Positions 8,929 through 17,335 of a DNA stretch of 22,931 nucleotides are shown here, in pieces. The translations under genes were made by a program, and so were the position numbers. Position 1 is the stretch's first letter. The number at the start of each line of letters is the position of its first letter. The notes under the pieces are model-generated. The model ran no database searches. It worked only from the letters and a program-made list of their open reading frames with translations, and was not told the origin of the DNA. The stretch is taken from the NCBI GenBank assembly GCA_004151065.3, contig NWUY0300010621.1:11096-34026 (forward strand), given 5' to 3'. Source of the DNA: Larix sibirica (lineage: Eukaryota; Streptophyta; Pinopsida; Pinales; Pinaceae).

Positions 8929-9645
8929 ACCTTGTTCGAAGTAGATCTATGCCAACAGATTGGATACCCGTTTCGTCATAGTGATAGGATAGATGAATCC
9001 ATCTTTTAAAATTTTCTCAACTTTAGCTTTAATAGCCATTGACTTCCTAGGATTGATTGGATGAAGTTTTTGTCGAACAAGTTTGGAATTTGGGTATGTT
9101 CAAATTTCATGTTCCAAAATGGATGGATCGATGCCTAGAATATCCTCATACAACCAAGATAAAATGTCACAAAACTTTTTAAACAAGTCGATATAAATAC
9201 GAACTTCTTATTCACGACAATTTTCACTGATAAATAAGTTTTCTGTGACATTTTGATCCTTGGAAGTATTGATTGGCTTATTTTTAGAAATATTTTCCAT
9301 ATTTCCTTCGGCATAAATTCCCTTCTTAGCTAAAGGATTAATTGGTTGGTCAGTATTCCTAGGTAGTCTCACATGGAATTCTTCATCTTCGATTCTATTT
9401 AAAGATGGAAGGAAGTAGGAATGATGATGTATATCTTCCCAAGGTTTATCGAGTCCTATCATGGATTCCATAATGATCTCTCTTGTAGGAAAAACTATAT
9501 CTAGACAATCGATAGAATGAGAGGAATCCATAGCCCATGTAGGCTCATAACCAAGATCCAAATCCTCTAATACTGAAGCGGTTATAATCGAATATAGGGC
9601 AATATTTTGAATGTCTTGATAATCTATTTGTGTCATGGATAAAGT
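8929..9645 (-). pseudogene. pol: Ty3/gypsy pol: protease-RT linker and RT N-terminus
   Basis: A single minus-strand frame runs from about 9636 to 8929 with stops at 9210 (TAA), 9102 (TGA) and 8949 (TAG). The first 140 codons form the variable linker between protease and reverse transcriptase. From about 9200 the sequence matches the start of Ty3/gypsy reverse transcriptase: DILSWLYEDILGIDPSILEH, then TYPNSKLVRQKLHPINPRK, AKVEKILKDGFIYPI and VSN. This is the conserved entry region in which pol proteins of this group read W-Y-D-x-GIDP, YP-x-K-VRQKLRP-x-NP and GFI-P. The finger and palm motifs that should follow, including YxDD, are missing because the element is cut here. The product would have copied element RNA into DNA in virus-like particles, but this copy cannot. 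Confidence 0.85.
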
Positions 9646-9681
9646 TACTACTGGCTAACGATGTGGGGAGTATTCTTCTAA

Positions 9682-10330
9682 CTAGGATGGAGTTGGAAGG
9701 ATCCAATGATCATATCTATTGGATGTTCCTTGTGATGAATCCTCGGATTCAATATATTCTTTCTTAACACTAGTCGAACTGATATAATTAACAGGAGAAG
9801 GAATATTGAATGTGCCAATGGGAATATGTATTGCTTCCCCTATACTCTTGGTTGGAGGGTCCGTTCGATCAATCCACGGAATGTTGGAGTCTGTGGGAGT
9901 TGCACGACTATTCTGGGTATAACATAACCTCGTCAATATTGACTATATTTCCTTCGTGAGGAAATAACAAAACCAAAAATATGGACGATGGAATAACTTT
10001 CATAGCATACGTCCAACTCCTTCCCAACAACAAATTGTAGTTGAGGGGAGTGTCTACAACTTCAACTTCTACAGAAACTAATTTTCCTCCTATCTCAATA
10101 TCAAAAGAAGGGAGTATTCCATGAGGTTGAAATACCTTCCATCAAAATTTGTAAGTAATGTGGTTGAAGGAACTAACTATGGGGATCCTAAAGCTCTTCA
10201 ACAAGAAATAACCATAACACATGTAGAATCTCCTTCATCAACAACAGTTCATCCAATAGTTTTAGAACCATGGACTATGTCGATTTGGAAAGTAACATGA
10301 TATGGTAAACGAGGTTTAGTGTTGAACATA
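9682..10330 (-). pseudogene. pol: Ty3/gypsy pol: aspartic protease region
   Basis: Around 10239-10222 the minus strand reads DEGDSTC. The Asp-x-Gly core of a retroviral-type protease is present, but the third position, usually Ala or Thr before Ser, is Asp. Downstream come SVEVEVVDTPLNYN and LLLGRSW (10033-10013), the typical C-terminal flap and ILLGR-type motif of plant Ty3/gypsy protease, then a stretch ending VNIDEVMLYPE. Stops lie at 10251 (TGA), 10200 (TGA) and 10176 (TAG), a frameshift near 10110 and another near 9910. From there a second frame continues to about 9682. The enzyme would have processed Gag-Pol. The family assignment is secure and the function is lost. Confidence 0.82.
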
Positions 10331-10782
10331 TCAAACTTTGCCATTAAAGCATTAACAAAGTCAATATTTCCTACAACAACCAAGAGTGTGTTTCATTGCG
10401 ATGGGAAACTTTGTAACACTTCTAGAGAAGACATTGCACATGAATTTTGGGACAAATATCCAACAATTGAATAGTTGAAATCATCCCGATCATTAGGATT
10501 GTGCGTCACTCTTTTGTAAACACCTTTCAGTATCTTTGGCATATGATCAACATGTTTTTCAATATGGAGAGAGTTCTATGGATTAAGAATTTATTTCTCC
10601 TTTAGTATCAGTTCTTAACTATAATTTATCGCTCTATTTTGTAACAGAGTGTTCAAAATTATCATGTTGATATAAGATTTATTGGAATATGAGGCATTTT
10701 TATTGCCCCGAATAGATCCAGAGGTGCCAAAAGACATTTTATGTCTCTTTGGAAAAGGATCACTTAACAAAATAGGTTGTTT
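10331..10782 (-). other. Gag-protease spacer of the Ty3/gypsy element
   Basis: This part lies between the gag zinc knuckle and the protease core. Several short minus-strand frames read as element protein (for example KPRLPYHVTFQIDIVHGSKT just before the protease), so it is decayed polyprotein rather than unrelated DNA. Too many interruptions exist to follow one frame. Confidence 0.5.
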
Positions 10783-12850
10783 CTACTGTAAAAACTTCTT
10801 GTCTTGATCAATTAGGGGGGAGTGATGCATAAGATGGTCTTCTTTACAAACTTTGCAAGGAAAATTCACCTTTCTACGTTCTTTTTTACCCCCCTCAGTA
10901 TTATTGTTTGACTTGGGCTTGTTTTTATTTCCCTCCCCTTTCTTACCCTTGTTATTATTTTTCTTCCCACGAGGTTGTTGAGGACCTTTTGGGTTAGAAT
11001 GCACACTGTGTACAGTAGTTGTTTGATAAGAGGAGGTAGAAATGTTGGTTGCTTCTGCTGCAAAGCATTTGATAGATAAAGTTTTCATTTGTTTTGCAAG
11101 CGCTTCTACAATAGAATTTTGGACTAAGCCAACAATGCCATAAGCATGTGGTCCTAGTTTCGACCTAGTAGGATCAATATTTGGTCGCGGTTTGTCAGGT
11201 ATAATTTCATACAAAATCCTATATTATGAGTATATCAAATCCAAATGTTGGGATTTGAAAATAGCTTCCTCTTCTGAAGTAACCCCCGAAGTAGAAACAT
11301 CTTTAGATATGTAAGGTAAAAGTGACTTAAAAAACCATTCTAACGAAAATTCAGGAGGTATAGTAGCTTCAATCATGATTTTCCTTCTTTGCGACTCCTA
11401 AATATGAACATAAATATGAGTGTCTTTGTTCTGTATAAAAGTAGACAACAAGTTTGTACTGGATAGGAAGTTTGAAATGATTGAGAAAATTGTCACCAAA
11501 TATTCGAAACGATAGTAATCGGCTAATGGCAACTCATTACAAATTTTGTTGCTACTCTCGTGAGGGTTCTTTGAAATAGTATTAGTATAATTGAATAATC
11601 ATGTAGTAAGTGAGAGGAACACCATAAATGAAAATTGGGTCTCTTGTATCTTTACTAGTTTTTCCTTCGAATTTTGGAATGTCCGAAGGTAGCTTAGTGG
11701 GAATAGGGGACCAAGATGGATTGTGTTGCATCGGGTCATTCATTAGCTTCAACAGATTTGGCAAGTTTAATGTTTCTATAAAAGGTAATCTTGGTTGCGC
11801 TGAAAAAGTGATGGGTTACGAAGCTTGACGGGAAAGTTTCCCCAACCAAATTTTCCAAAAGGATGGTTGGGGTTTCCCCCAACCATATCTAGTGAAGTGA
11901 AAGTATTTACAAAAGGATTCCACCTAGGTTAGGTAGGATTTCCTCCCCTTATGGCCTATGTATAGTTCCACTAAGTTTTAGACATATTTCGCCCCAATAG
12001 GAATACTACTTGAAGGCATGGTAGTATTAGTTCTTCCACTGAAGAGTGAAAAAGGGTTACTCATAGCAGATGACTGAATACCACTTGTTTGAAAATTGAA
12101 TCCTATAAAGGACTTGAAACAAGCCTAGTGTACTGAAAAGGAATAGATCCTGCAAAAGGGGGAGAAGGGGGAATGTTCCCCCCACCCTAGGGAAACCCTT
12201 GAAAATACAAAGCATAAGCACTAGGACCAACCATAGAGTTTTTGATGTAGAGATAGATGTGAAGGAAACAATTGGTATACCTGTTGTAGGCATTCCATAT
12301 GTGAAAGCTTTAGTTATTGAGGGTATTGAAAAAGGAACACTTGAATATTAAGTAAGCGAAAACCCTATAGGCATAGACCTAGTAATAGAAGTCACAATTG
12401 GGGCAATAGGAACCTGGGTTGTGGTAGGGGTATGAGTACTAACTTGAGGAGGGGATACCCCCCTAACATTATGGAATATGTAGGGGTACCTAAGTCCCCT
12501 AGTCCTTGAGCTACATTAACCATAATAAATCAGCTTGTAATCCTATAAGCACTTAATTTGGGTTCACCCGAAGTATGAATACGCACTACAAATGGATCGT
12601 TAGGTCTAGTTAAAGGTGGGTTAAAGGGTCTAATAAAGCCTTCAAATTTTAGATATTCAACAGAAGTAGTGTGTAGTGTAGGAGTGTTGTTCCTAATAAG
12701 GTCAATCTCCCTAGGAATATCAACTATTCTAGTTAGTTCAAATGATCCACTTGTGTTTATGCGGTTCCTCTTAGGAGGAGGTGGAGGTTCCACTATAACT
12801 GGAGGAATATTTTGAATCCTCCTTGATCGGTGAAGTGGTTGATCTTCTAC
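10783..12850 (-). pseudogene. gag: Ty3/gypsy gag (capsid and nucleocapsid), decayed
   Basis: The N-terminal part (12850-12530) is proline-rich (VEPPPPPKRNR, GSFELTRIVDIPREIDL). A Pro/Gly/Asn-rich stretch follows in shifting frames (GGNIPPSPPF, NPNHPFGKFGWGN). Capsid begins near 11700 with PSDIPKFEG, then in another frame HLWCSSHLLHDYS and LFQRTLT, a hallmark order in plant Ty3/gypsy Gag. From about 11547 to 10783 one frame holds with stops at 11400 (TAG) and 11226 (TAA), and includes WFFKSLLPYISKDV. The nucleocapsid is Lys/Asn-rich and ends in a zinc knuckle C-x2-C-x3-H-x4-S whose last Cys is Ser (codon 10821-10819). Gag would have packaged element RNA. At least three frameshifts make it non-functional. 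No start codon is certain. Confidence 0.85.
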
Positions 12851-14693
12851 CGTTAAAAAAATTTAGACTCAAAAAATCTTAAGGCAAGTTAAACACATAG
12901 AGATCAAACATCATACCACTAAAAAGTGTCATAAGGATGTCAAGGCAAGAAAATAGATATGTATTCAGAAGTTTTAGTGTGGGTTGATTAAGTCCCAACG
13001 CTAAAAATCCAAAGGTTGAAAGCACTTGCTCAGGCCAGGTGTGTTTCCCTTCTTATTGCAAGTGTTTTTTTAAGATAAATCTAGAAAAAAACACCGTCCA
13101 AGGGTGGGTACTAATGCTCCGTGATAAAATCCCACCCAAGGTGTTCATAAAACATCCTCTACTATCACCTATGTATAATCCTAGGACAATATACTATGAC
13201 TACCAATTAGTTCATAGTGTCTGGGGCAGTAGTCGTAGGTCAGAATCGTATGTATGGGTAGGGTAGCTAATCCCGAAACTTCAATAGTACTTAGGTACTG
13301 AATAGAGTCCCTGTATATGTAAAACATTTAGTAGATGCTTGATTATGAATTGGAGAGATCTCTCTACAACCTAACCTCACAAAAAGTCGTGCTTAACTCT
13401 AGTGTGAGTAGAGCTTCCTGGCCACGGTACTTACAAAATTGGATTTGTCCTATCCCGAAGAAAGACCACTACTGTTTCAAAGTTTATGTGATTTGGAAAG
13501 TTTACAACTGTCCTATTCCAAAGCGCTAACTTAAGCTTTTGGTGAACACTCCTTACAGGAAAATTTTCTTATTGATTTTAATTAAAGAATTCATTTTAAA
13601 TGGCTTTCTTAGTCATGGGGTATGGAGATGAAACTTATGATGTTTTAACTCTTTTAAGGAAATAAACTTTTAAGACCAAATAACGCTGCAGAAAGCAAAG
13701 GAGTGCTTGTAATCTTTAAATGAAAAATAACGCAATGCAACACTCCTATTATTTCACTTCTTTTTTAATTTTATAATAACAAAAAAAATGGCACTTCTTT
13801 TCTTTTTGTTGAAACTAAATGAAAGAAGAAGAAAAAATGAATCCTACCAATACTGTTCTTTTCTTCTGCATTTTTTACTTTATGCAAAGAAAGAAAATTA
13901 TAACTTATGCAATTTTTTTTTATTCGTTTTGTAAACATAAAATCAAAGAAAGAAAAAGACCTAAAAGAAAAGTTTTTCTTTTATTTTTTTAGTGCACACA
14001 CAAGAACAAAATAAAGTAAGATTTTTTTTTGCAAACTATTAAAGAAAATTTTATTTTATTTTATTTTTGTAAAAAAAATAAAGAACAAATTCTGAGCTTT
14101 TTATAACCTTGGATCTAAACAGTCTATGAAAATTGAAAAGAACTAGAGAGAGTGGATGAAAAATAATAAAAAATATTCCACTAAAAAACTCAAATTGGCC
14201 TTGAAAGACAGATTTTTTTTTTCATTTTTGAAAATGTTAGGGATATGGTAAACTAGGTCTCAAACAGAACTTAGGAATCCTATCAGTTTAGTAATCAGGC
14301 TATGATTCACATAAATTATTAAAAAATATTTCAAATAAGTAAATACGCGATTGTCTGAGTAGTAGCTTGTGTATGTGCAAGCTAACGGTGTACAGCTCAC
14401 ATATGGGAATAAAATCAATGAAAAATAAAAAGGTCTCTCCTATAGGAATAATAGATGACTATGTGTGTTGACATGTAGTGTATCAGGTCAGGAAAATTCA
14501 AAATAAAATAAAATTCACAATGCTAAAAACCTTAGGTTTGCAAACTTATAAGGATTGATGGATAAAAATGGGTCTTTTCAACTAAAACCTAAACTACCCA
14601 TAAAGCAAAAAAACAACCAAAATATAAAAAAAAAAGAAACTCAAAAAGGAATCAAACAACCCTAAGACAAGAAATACACAAAATAAAAGAACA
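12851..14693 (-). other. Leader region between primer binding site and gag
   Basis: No gene is supported here. On the minus strand this is the untranslated leader of the Ty3/gypsy element. About 13560-14240 is very AT-rich with many A and T runs (T9 or longer near 13912, 14023 and 14214). Two short open stretches at 13039-13266 and 13335-13529 on the plus strand lack protein character and are probably chance. The unusual length of nearly 2 kb may include old insertions. Confidence 0.5.
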
Positions 14694-14711
14694 ACACCAA
14701 CGGAGTCACCA
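14694..14711 (-). promoter_or_regulatory. Primer binding site of the Ty3/gypsy element
   Basis: Read on the minus strand, 14711 to 14694 is TGGTGACTCCGTTGGTGT. It begins with the TGG that pairs with a tRNA CCA end, and it sits five bases inside an ACA that could end the LTR. Plant Ty3/gypsy elements commonly carry TTGGCGACTCCGCTGGGG-type sites here, so this looks like a mutated version. The priming tRNA would end in GGAGTCACCA or similar. I cannot name it with certainty. Confidence 0.65.
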
Positions 14712-14715
14712 ATTT

Positions 14716-15415
14716 TGTTTAAGGAAATAAATCCCCAACAACTATTGGGTTCAGTTGTTGCATAACAGAGACATAAACAAACTCTAATCTTGCAAGTAAC
14801 CAAACAATTTGTATACAAAGTAAAAATGGTAGACACCTAGTTCCAAACATTTGTAGTAGAATCCTTTATTCTTGATCTTTTCTCGGTTTCCTCAATTTCT
14901 TGTTGCAATTCCTGAAATGAAAACAAAGGAAAGTGAAAGCATCATAATAACCAAAAAGATTATAAAAGAAACTGGTAGAATTATAGATTTCCAATTCAAT
15001 ATCAATAATCATTCACATAAACTAATATGCATATAAAGATCATGTATTGCACATGAAAAAGAGTTCATTTATATATTGAATATAGCAACAAAGTACATAG
15101 AACAAGCAAACCTGATCATATTGTTATCATTCTGAAACTGAGTCCCAGTTTCTTCCTCCCAAGCCACTTCATCACTCCAACTTAACTCAAGGTCTTTTTC
15201 ACACAATGTATACTCAAGATATTTGGGGAACTCTCTAGCATAATAAGCTTGTAGTGAAAAAAATGGAGAACTAGGGTTCCATATAGGAAAAGAAGGATAT
15301 TGCAAACTAGGGAAAAGGGTGGGAAAAGGTCTGTGCAAATTGATAGCAAAGAGGGTTTCTTCTCCAAGAACAACCTCACCAAGGATTGGGCAAGGTGGTT
15401 GCATATTGTGTAACA
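14716..15415 (-). repeat. Probable 5' LTR of the Ty3/gypsy element
   Basis: The 3' edge is set by the primer binding site: ACA at 14718-14716. On the minus strand a TATA box lies at 15075-15068 (TATATAAA) and a poly(A) signal AATAAA at 14870-14865, in the order expected for U3, R and U5. The 5' edge is proposed at 15415, where the minus strand reads TGTTACACAAT, giving about 700 bases and TGT...ACA ends. No second LTR exists to confirm either border, so the outer edge is tentative. Plus-strand readings such as 15069-15431 on the minus strand are non-coding LTR. Confidence 0.5.
15068..15075 (-). promoter_or_regulatory. TATA box of the Ty3/gypsy 5' LTR
   Basis: TATATAAA on the minus strand, about 200 bases before AATAAA at 14870-14865 and about 350 before the end of the LTR. 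Confidence 0.45.
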
Positions 15416-15754
15416 TCCAAATTCCTCTCACCTATGCTCTTTTATACTTTTTGGGGAGAGCAATTAGGGAGTTAGCATAAGTTATTCACGATATTTTGGA
15501 GTTGGGGAATGGTCTTGAACCAAAACTAACCCATGAAATAAACTTTTTATTAATTATTTTTATTTTTTACCCTCATGTGGACACATGCGCAGGCTAGACA
15601 CACTTAGGTCACATATATTAAAGCTATCCAAGCATAGGGTATGCATTTGTTGATAACTAGAGTTTTTTAGAAAGATTTCTCAAAATGACAAATTGTCCAT
15701 GTTGACACAAGGGAAAAGGATGTCTACAACTAGGAATAGGGATAAGATCAACCA
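15416..15754. other. Flank right of the Ty3/gypsy LTR
   Basis: No gene is visible. On the plus strand, TGTAACATCC at 15409 is itself a typical LTR start. The same six-base palindrome-like edge could therefore belong to a plus-strand element running right, rather than to the minus-strand LTR. Confidence 0.35.
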
Positions 15755-16138
15755 CTATAACATCTTGGAATAAAATATGGTAGAAGATACTATAATAATC
15801 ATTCTCTCCTTTTGACAGTTATCCAAGGTAGCATAGTCTAGTTGGATTTCTTCTATAGTCTTGTTGGGAAAGTTGGGAATGATCTTTGTCTTATAGTTAT
15901 GCCAAGTCACTACACCTCTTAATTTTCTCTTTACTTTTTTAACTTTTTGGTTATGTTCTTGTGTTTCCTTTCCTACCGCCTTGAGTCTAGATGGAATCTT
16001 TTTGTTTTCATATAGTTGTTCTATGATGAGCTCATGTTCTTTAAAAAAATATTCATGAAAGGAAATGACATACATGTGAAATTTTTCTAAACCCCGCTTG
16101 TACTTCCTTGTGCCTGTTGTGGCCACAACAGATCCCAT
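15755..16138 (-). CDS. Hypothetical basic protein, 127 codons
   Basis: An ATG at 16138-16136 opens a frame to a stop at 15755. The predicted protein is rich in Lys, Glu, Ile and aromatic residues (FHEYFFKEHELIIEQLYENK, then KKVKRKLRGVVTW). No signal peptide, transmembrane segment or known domain is apparent. An uninterrupted frame of this length is notable because every other frame in the region is broken, but chance in AT-rich DNA cannot be ruled out. The duplicate copy (21403-21786) is open too. A single Gly/Val difference lies upstream-proximal, where 16113 C is A in the other copy. The function is unknown. Confidence 0.25.
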   Translation of the reverse strand: MGSVVATTGTRKYKRGLEKFHMYVISFHEYFFKEHELIIEQLYENKKIPSRLKAVGKETQEHNQKVKKVKRKLRGVVTWHNYKTKIIPNFPNKTIEEIQLDYATLDNCQKERMIIIVSSTIFYSKML

Positions 16139-16339
16139 GCTTAGCTGAAGCACGGGAGCCCCAATTTTCTAATAAACACAAAGGTATTTGGGTAAGTTTT
16201 CTGTGTAAATATGAGTTTTTGGTTTCAGTGTGTTCAGATCCATTACCCATACTTTTGTTCTACGTGTTTCCTCTGATTTGGGTGATCTCTAAGTGTTTGG
16301 TTTTGCGAAAATCCTCAAATTTTGAGTATTTTACCTTGT

Positions 16340-16800
16340 GCTTCAATCAACCCAAAACCCGACACTTAGGAGACCTGAAACCCACAACCCGACGGATGCA
16401 GGTTGCGGGTTTCTTGTTTTTCAGTTTTGGTTTTTGGTCAACCCAAAACCCACAACCCGACGGTAGCGGGTTGCGGGTTCACTCTGTAATAACTTTCGGA
16501 AATCATCGTCTCGAAACCTGAAACCCAAAATCTGAAATTCCATCTTTTGGCTTTTGGGATTTGTCTTTTGATTTATTTTTGTTGTGTGTTCCTGAAACCT
16601 GGAACCCGCCATTGCGGAATGCATATTTCGGGAAAAGGTTTTCCGGTTTGCGTTTATGATTTTCCCAAACCCGAAACCCGCAAACCGCAATTGCGGGTTG
16701 TGGCTTTCGGGAATTTTCTTTTCCATTTTCCATTTTTTGTAAGCCCACAACCTGCAACCCGCATGGTCGTGTTTCGGCTTGCGGGATTCTCGAATAAAAT
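16340..16800. repeat. AACCCG-rich inverted-repeat (hairpin) domain
   Basis: This domain is richer in G and C than its surroundings and is built from words such as AACCC(G/A)CAACCC and their complement GGGTTGCGGGTT. Hairpins pair 16378-16389 with 16401-16412, and 16447-16459 with 16467-16479. These two units are near-copies 68 bases apart. A perfect palindrome CCGCAATTGCGG lies at 16685-16696. More copies of the word lie up to 16765. Overlapping open stretches on both strands here are low-complexity by-products of the symmetry. Confidence 0.75.
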
Positions 16801-16896
16801 TCATAAATAAATTTTGAACCTGATCCTGCATCCCACTTCGGTCAGTCTCGGCTGTCCGTTTGTTTTGATCGCACGGTCGCCTCTTAATCTAGTAAA

Positions 16897-17130
16897 TCCA
16901 ATAAATAGGGTTTTTTCTATTTTATTTTAACATTTTTACTATTGAAGAATTACTCTGTCGCACTGTTTTTTTTTACTGCGGATTGCATGTCAAGTGTCAT
17001 TTTTTCAGTTTGTTGGTTATTTCAGGTAAGATCACTATTGTCCTTACATTACTAATCTATATTTTTTCCGTTTTTGGATTGATTTTGATTTTGATTTCTT
17101 TATTGATCATAATTTGCAAGTCCTTTCACC
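16897..17130 (+). promoter_or_regulatory. Promoter and leader-like region before ATG 17131
   Basis: AATAAATAGGG at 16900-16910 could serve as a TATA-type element. TTTCAG/GTAAGATC at 17020-17033 contains a consensus 5' splice site (GTAAG at 17026), and an AG at 17119-17120 ten bases before the ATG could be its acceptor. That would make a leader intron of about 95 bases. All of this rests on motif matches only. Confidence 0.25.
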
Positions 17131-17334
17131 ATGTCGAGAAGTACACGTTCTAAAACGCCACTCAGAGATCCCCTAACTAAAGACCCAAATTTTGGTCTTT
17201 TCTCTGACACCGGTGAATGATTCACTGAGACATACCGGATGGATTGGTAAAAAAATATACGCCATTTTTTATAATGATGACCTTTCCCACTTTATAAATG
17301 ATCGACCTGTGTATGAGAAAATTAGGGCTTCTCA
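17131..17334 (+). pseudogene. 5' fragment of unknown coding sequence, cut at the N
   Basis: ATG at 17131 starts MSRSTRSKTPLRDPLTKDPN and runs to TGA at 17218. The same frame then reads FTETYRMDW to 17248, and after an A7 run a second frame continues IFYNDDLSHFINDRPVYEKI up to the contig end at 17334. So there is one stop and one frameshift in about 200 bases. The text is protein-like and its strand and style resemble the pseudogene at 2585, whose start is missing. It may be the N-terminus of the same family, but there is no overlap to prove it. Sequence after 17334 is not available. Confidence 0.4.
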
Positions 17335-17335
17335 N
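17335..17335. other. Single-N join between the two duplicate copies
   Basis: One N separates the end of copy 1 from the start of copy 2, which begins mid-gag. Scaffolding programs often insert a single N when two contigs are judged to overlap or the gap is of unknown or negative size. Confidence 0.9.

Larger units (their letters stand above)
8930..15415 (-). mobile_element. Degenerate, truncated Ty3/gypsy LTR retrotransposon
   Basis: Read on the minus strand, the order is 5' LTR (about 15415-14716), primer binding site (14711-14694), a leader of nearly 2 kb, gag, aspartic protease and the N-terminal end of reverse transcriptase, which is the Ty3/gypsy gene order. Every coding part has stops and frameshifts, so the copy is dead. 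The element stops near 8929, before the reverse transcriptase catalytic core. RNase H, integrase and the 3' LTR are absent. A plus-strand LTR-like block adjoins the broken end, suggesting a nested insertion or a later deletion. The part from 11688 to the right is also present in the second copy. Confidence 0.8.
11688..17334 (+). repeat. Copy 1 of 5.65-kb near-identical duplication
   Basis: This block recurs at 17336-22931 with a constant offset of 5648 and no insertions or deletions. By eye I find five substitutions: 14069, 16113, 17093, 17098 and 17099. It starts inside a gag codon and ends at the single N. See the findings for the assembly interpretation. Confidence 0.97.

Noticed and set aside
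12057-12293. 78-codon minus-strand open frame rich in Leu and Phe, resembling a membrane protein
   Set aside because: The neighbouring frame gives the Pro/Gly-rich Gag text expected at this position, so this is an out-of-frame reading of gag.
13039-13529. Two plus-strand open frames of 75 and 64 codons in the leader
   Set aside because: Short, no recognisable motif, and opposite in strand to the element that contains them.
15069-15431. 120-codon minus-strand open frame
   Set aside because: It sits inside the probable LTR and overlaps its TATA box. It has no domain and no support beyond length.
16108-16831. Overlapping 130-140 codon open frames on both strands
   Set aside because: They lie in the AACCCG inverted-repeat domain. 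Symmetric G+C-rich words lower stop frequency on both strands, and the texts are low-complexity.
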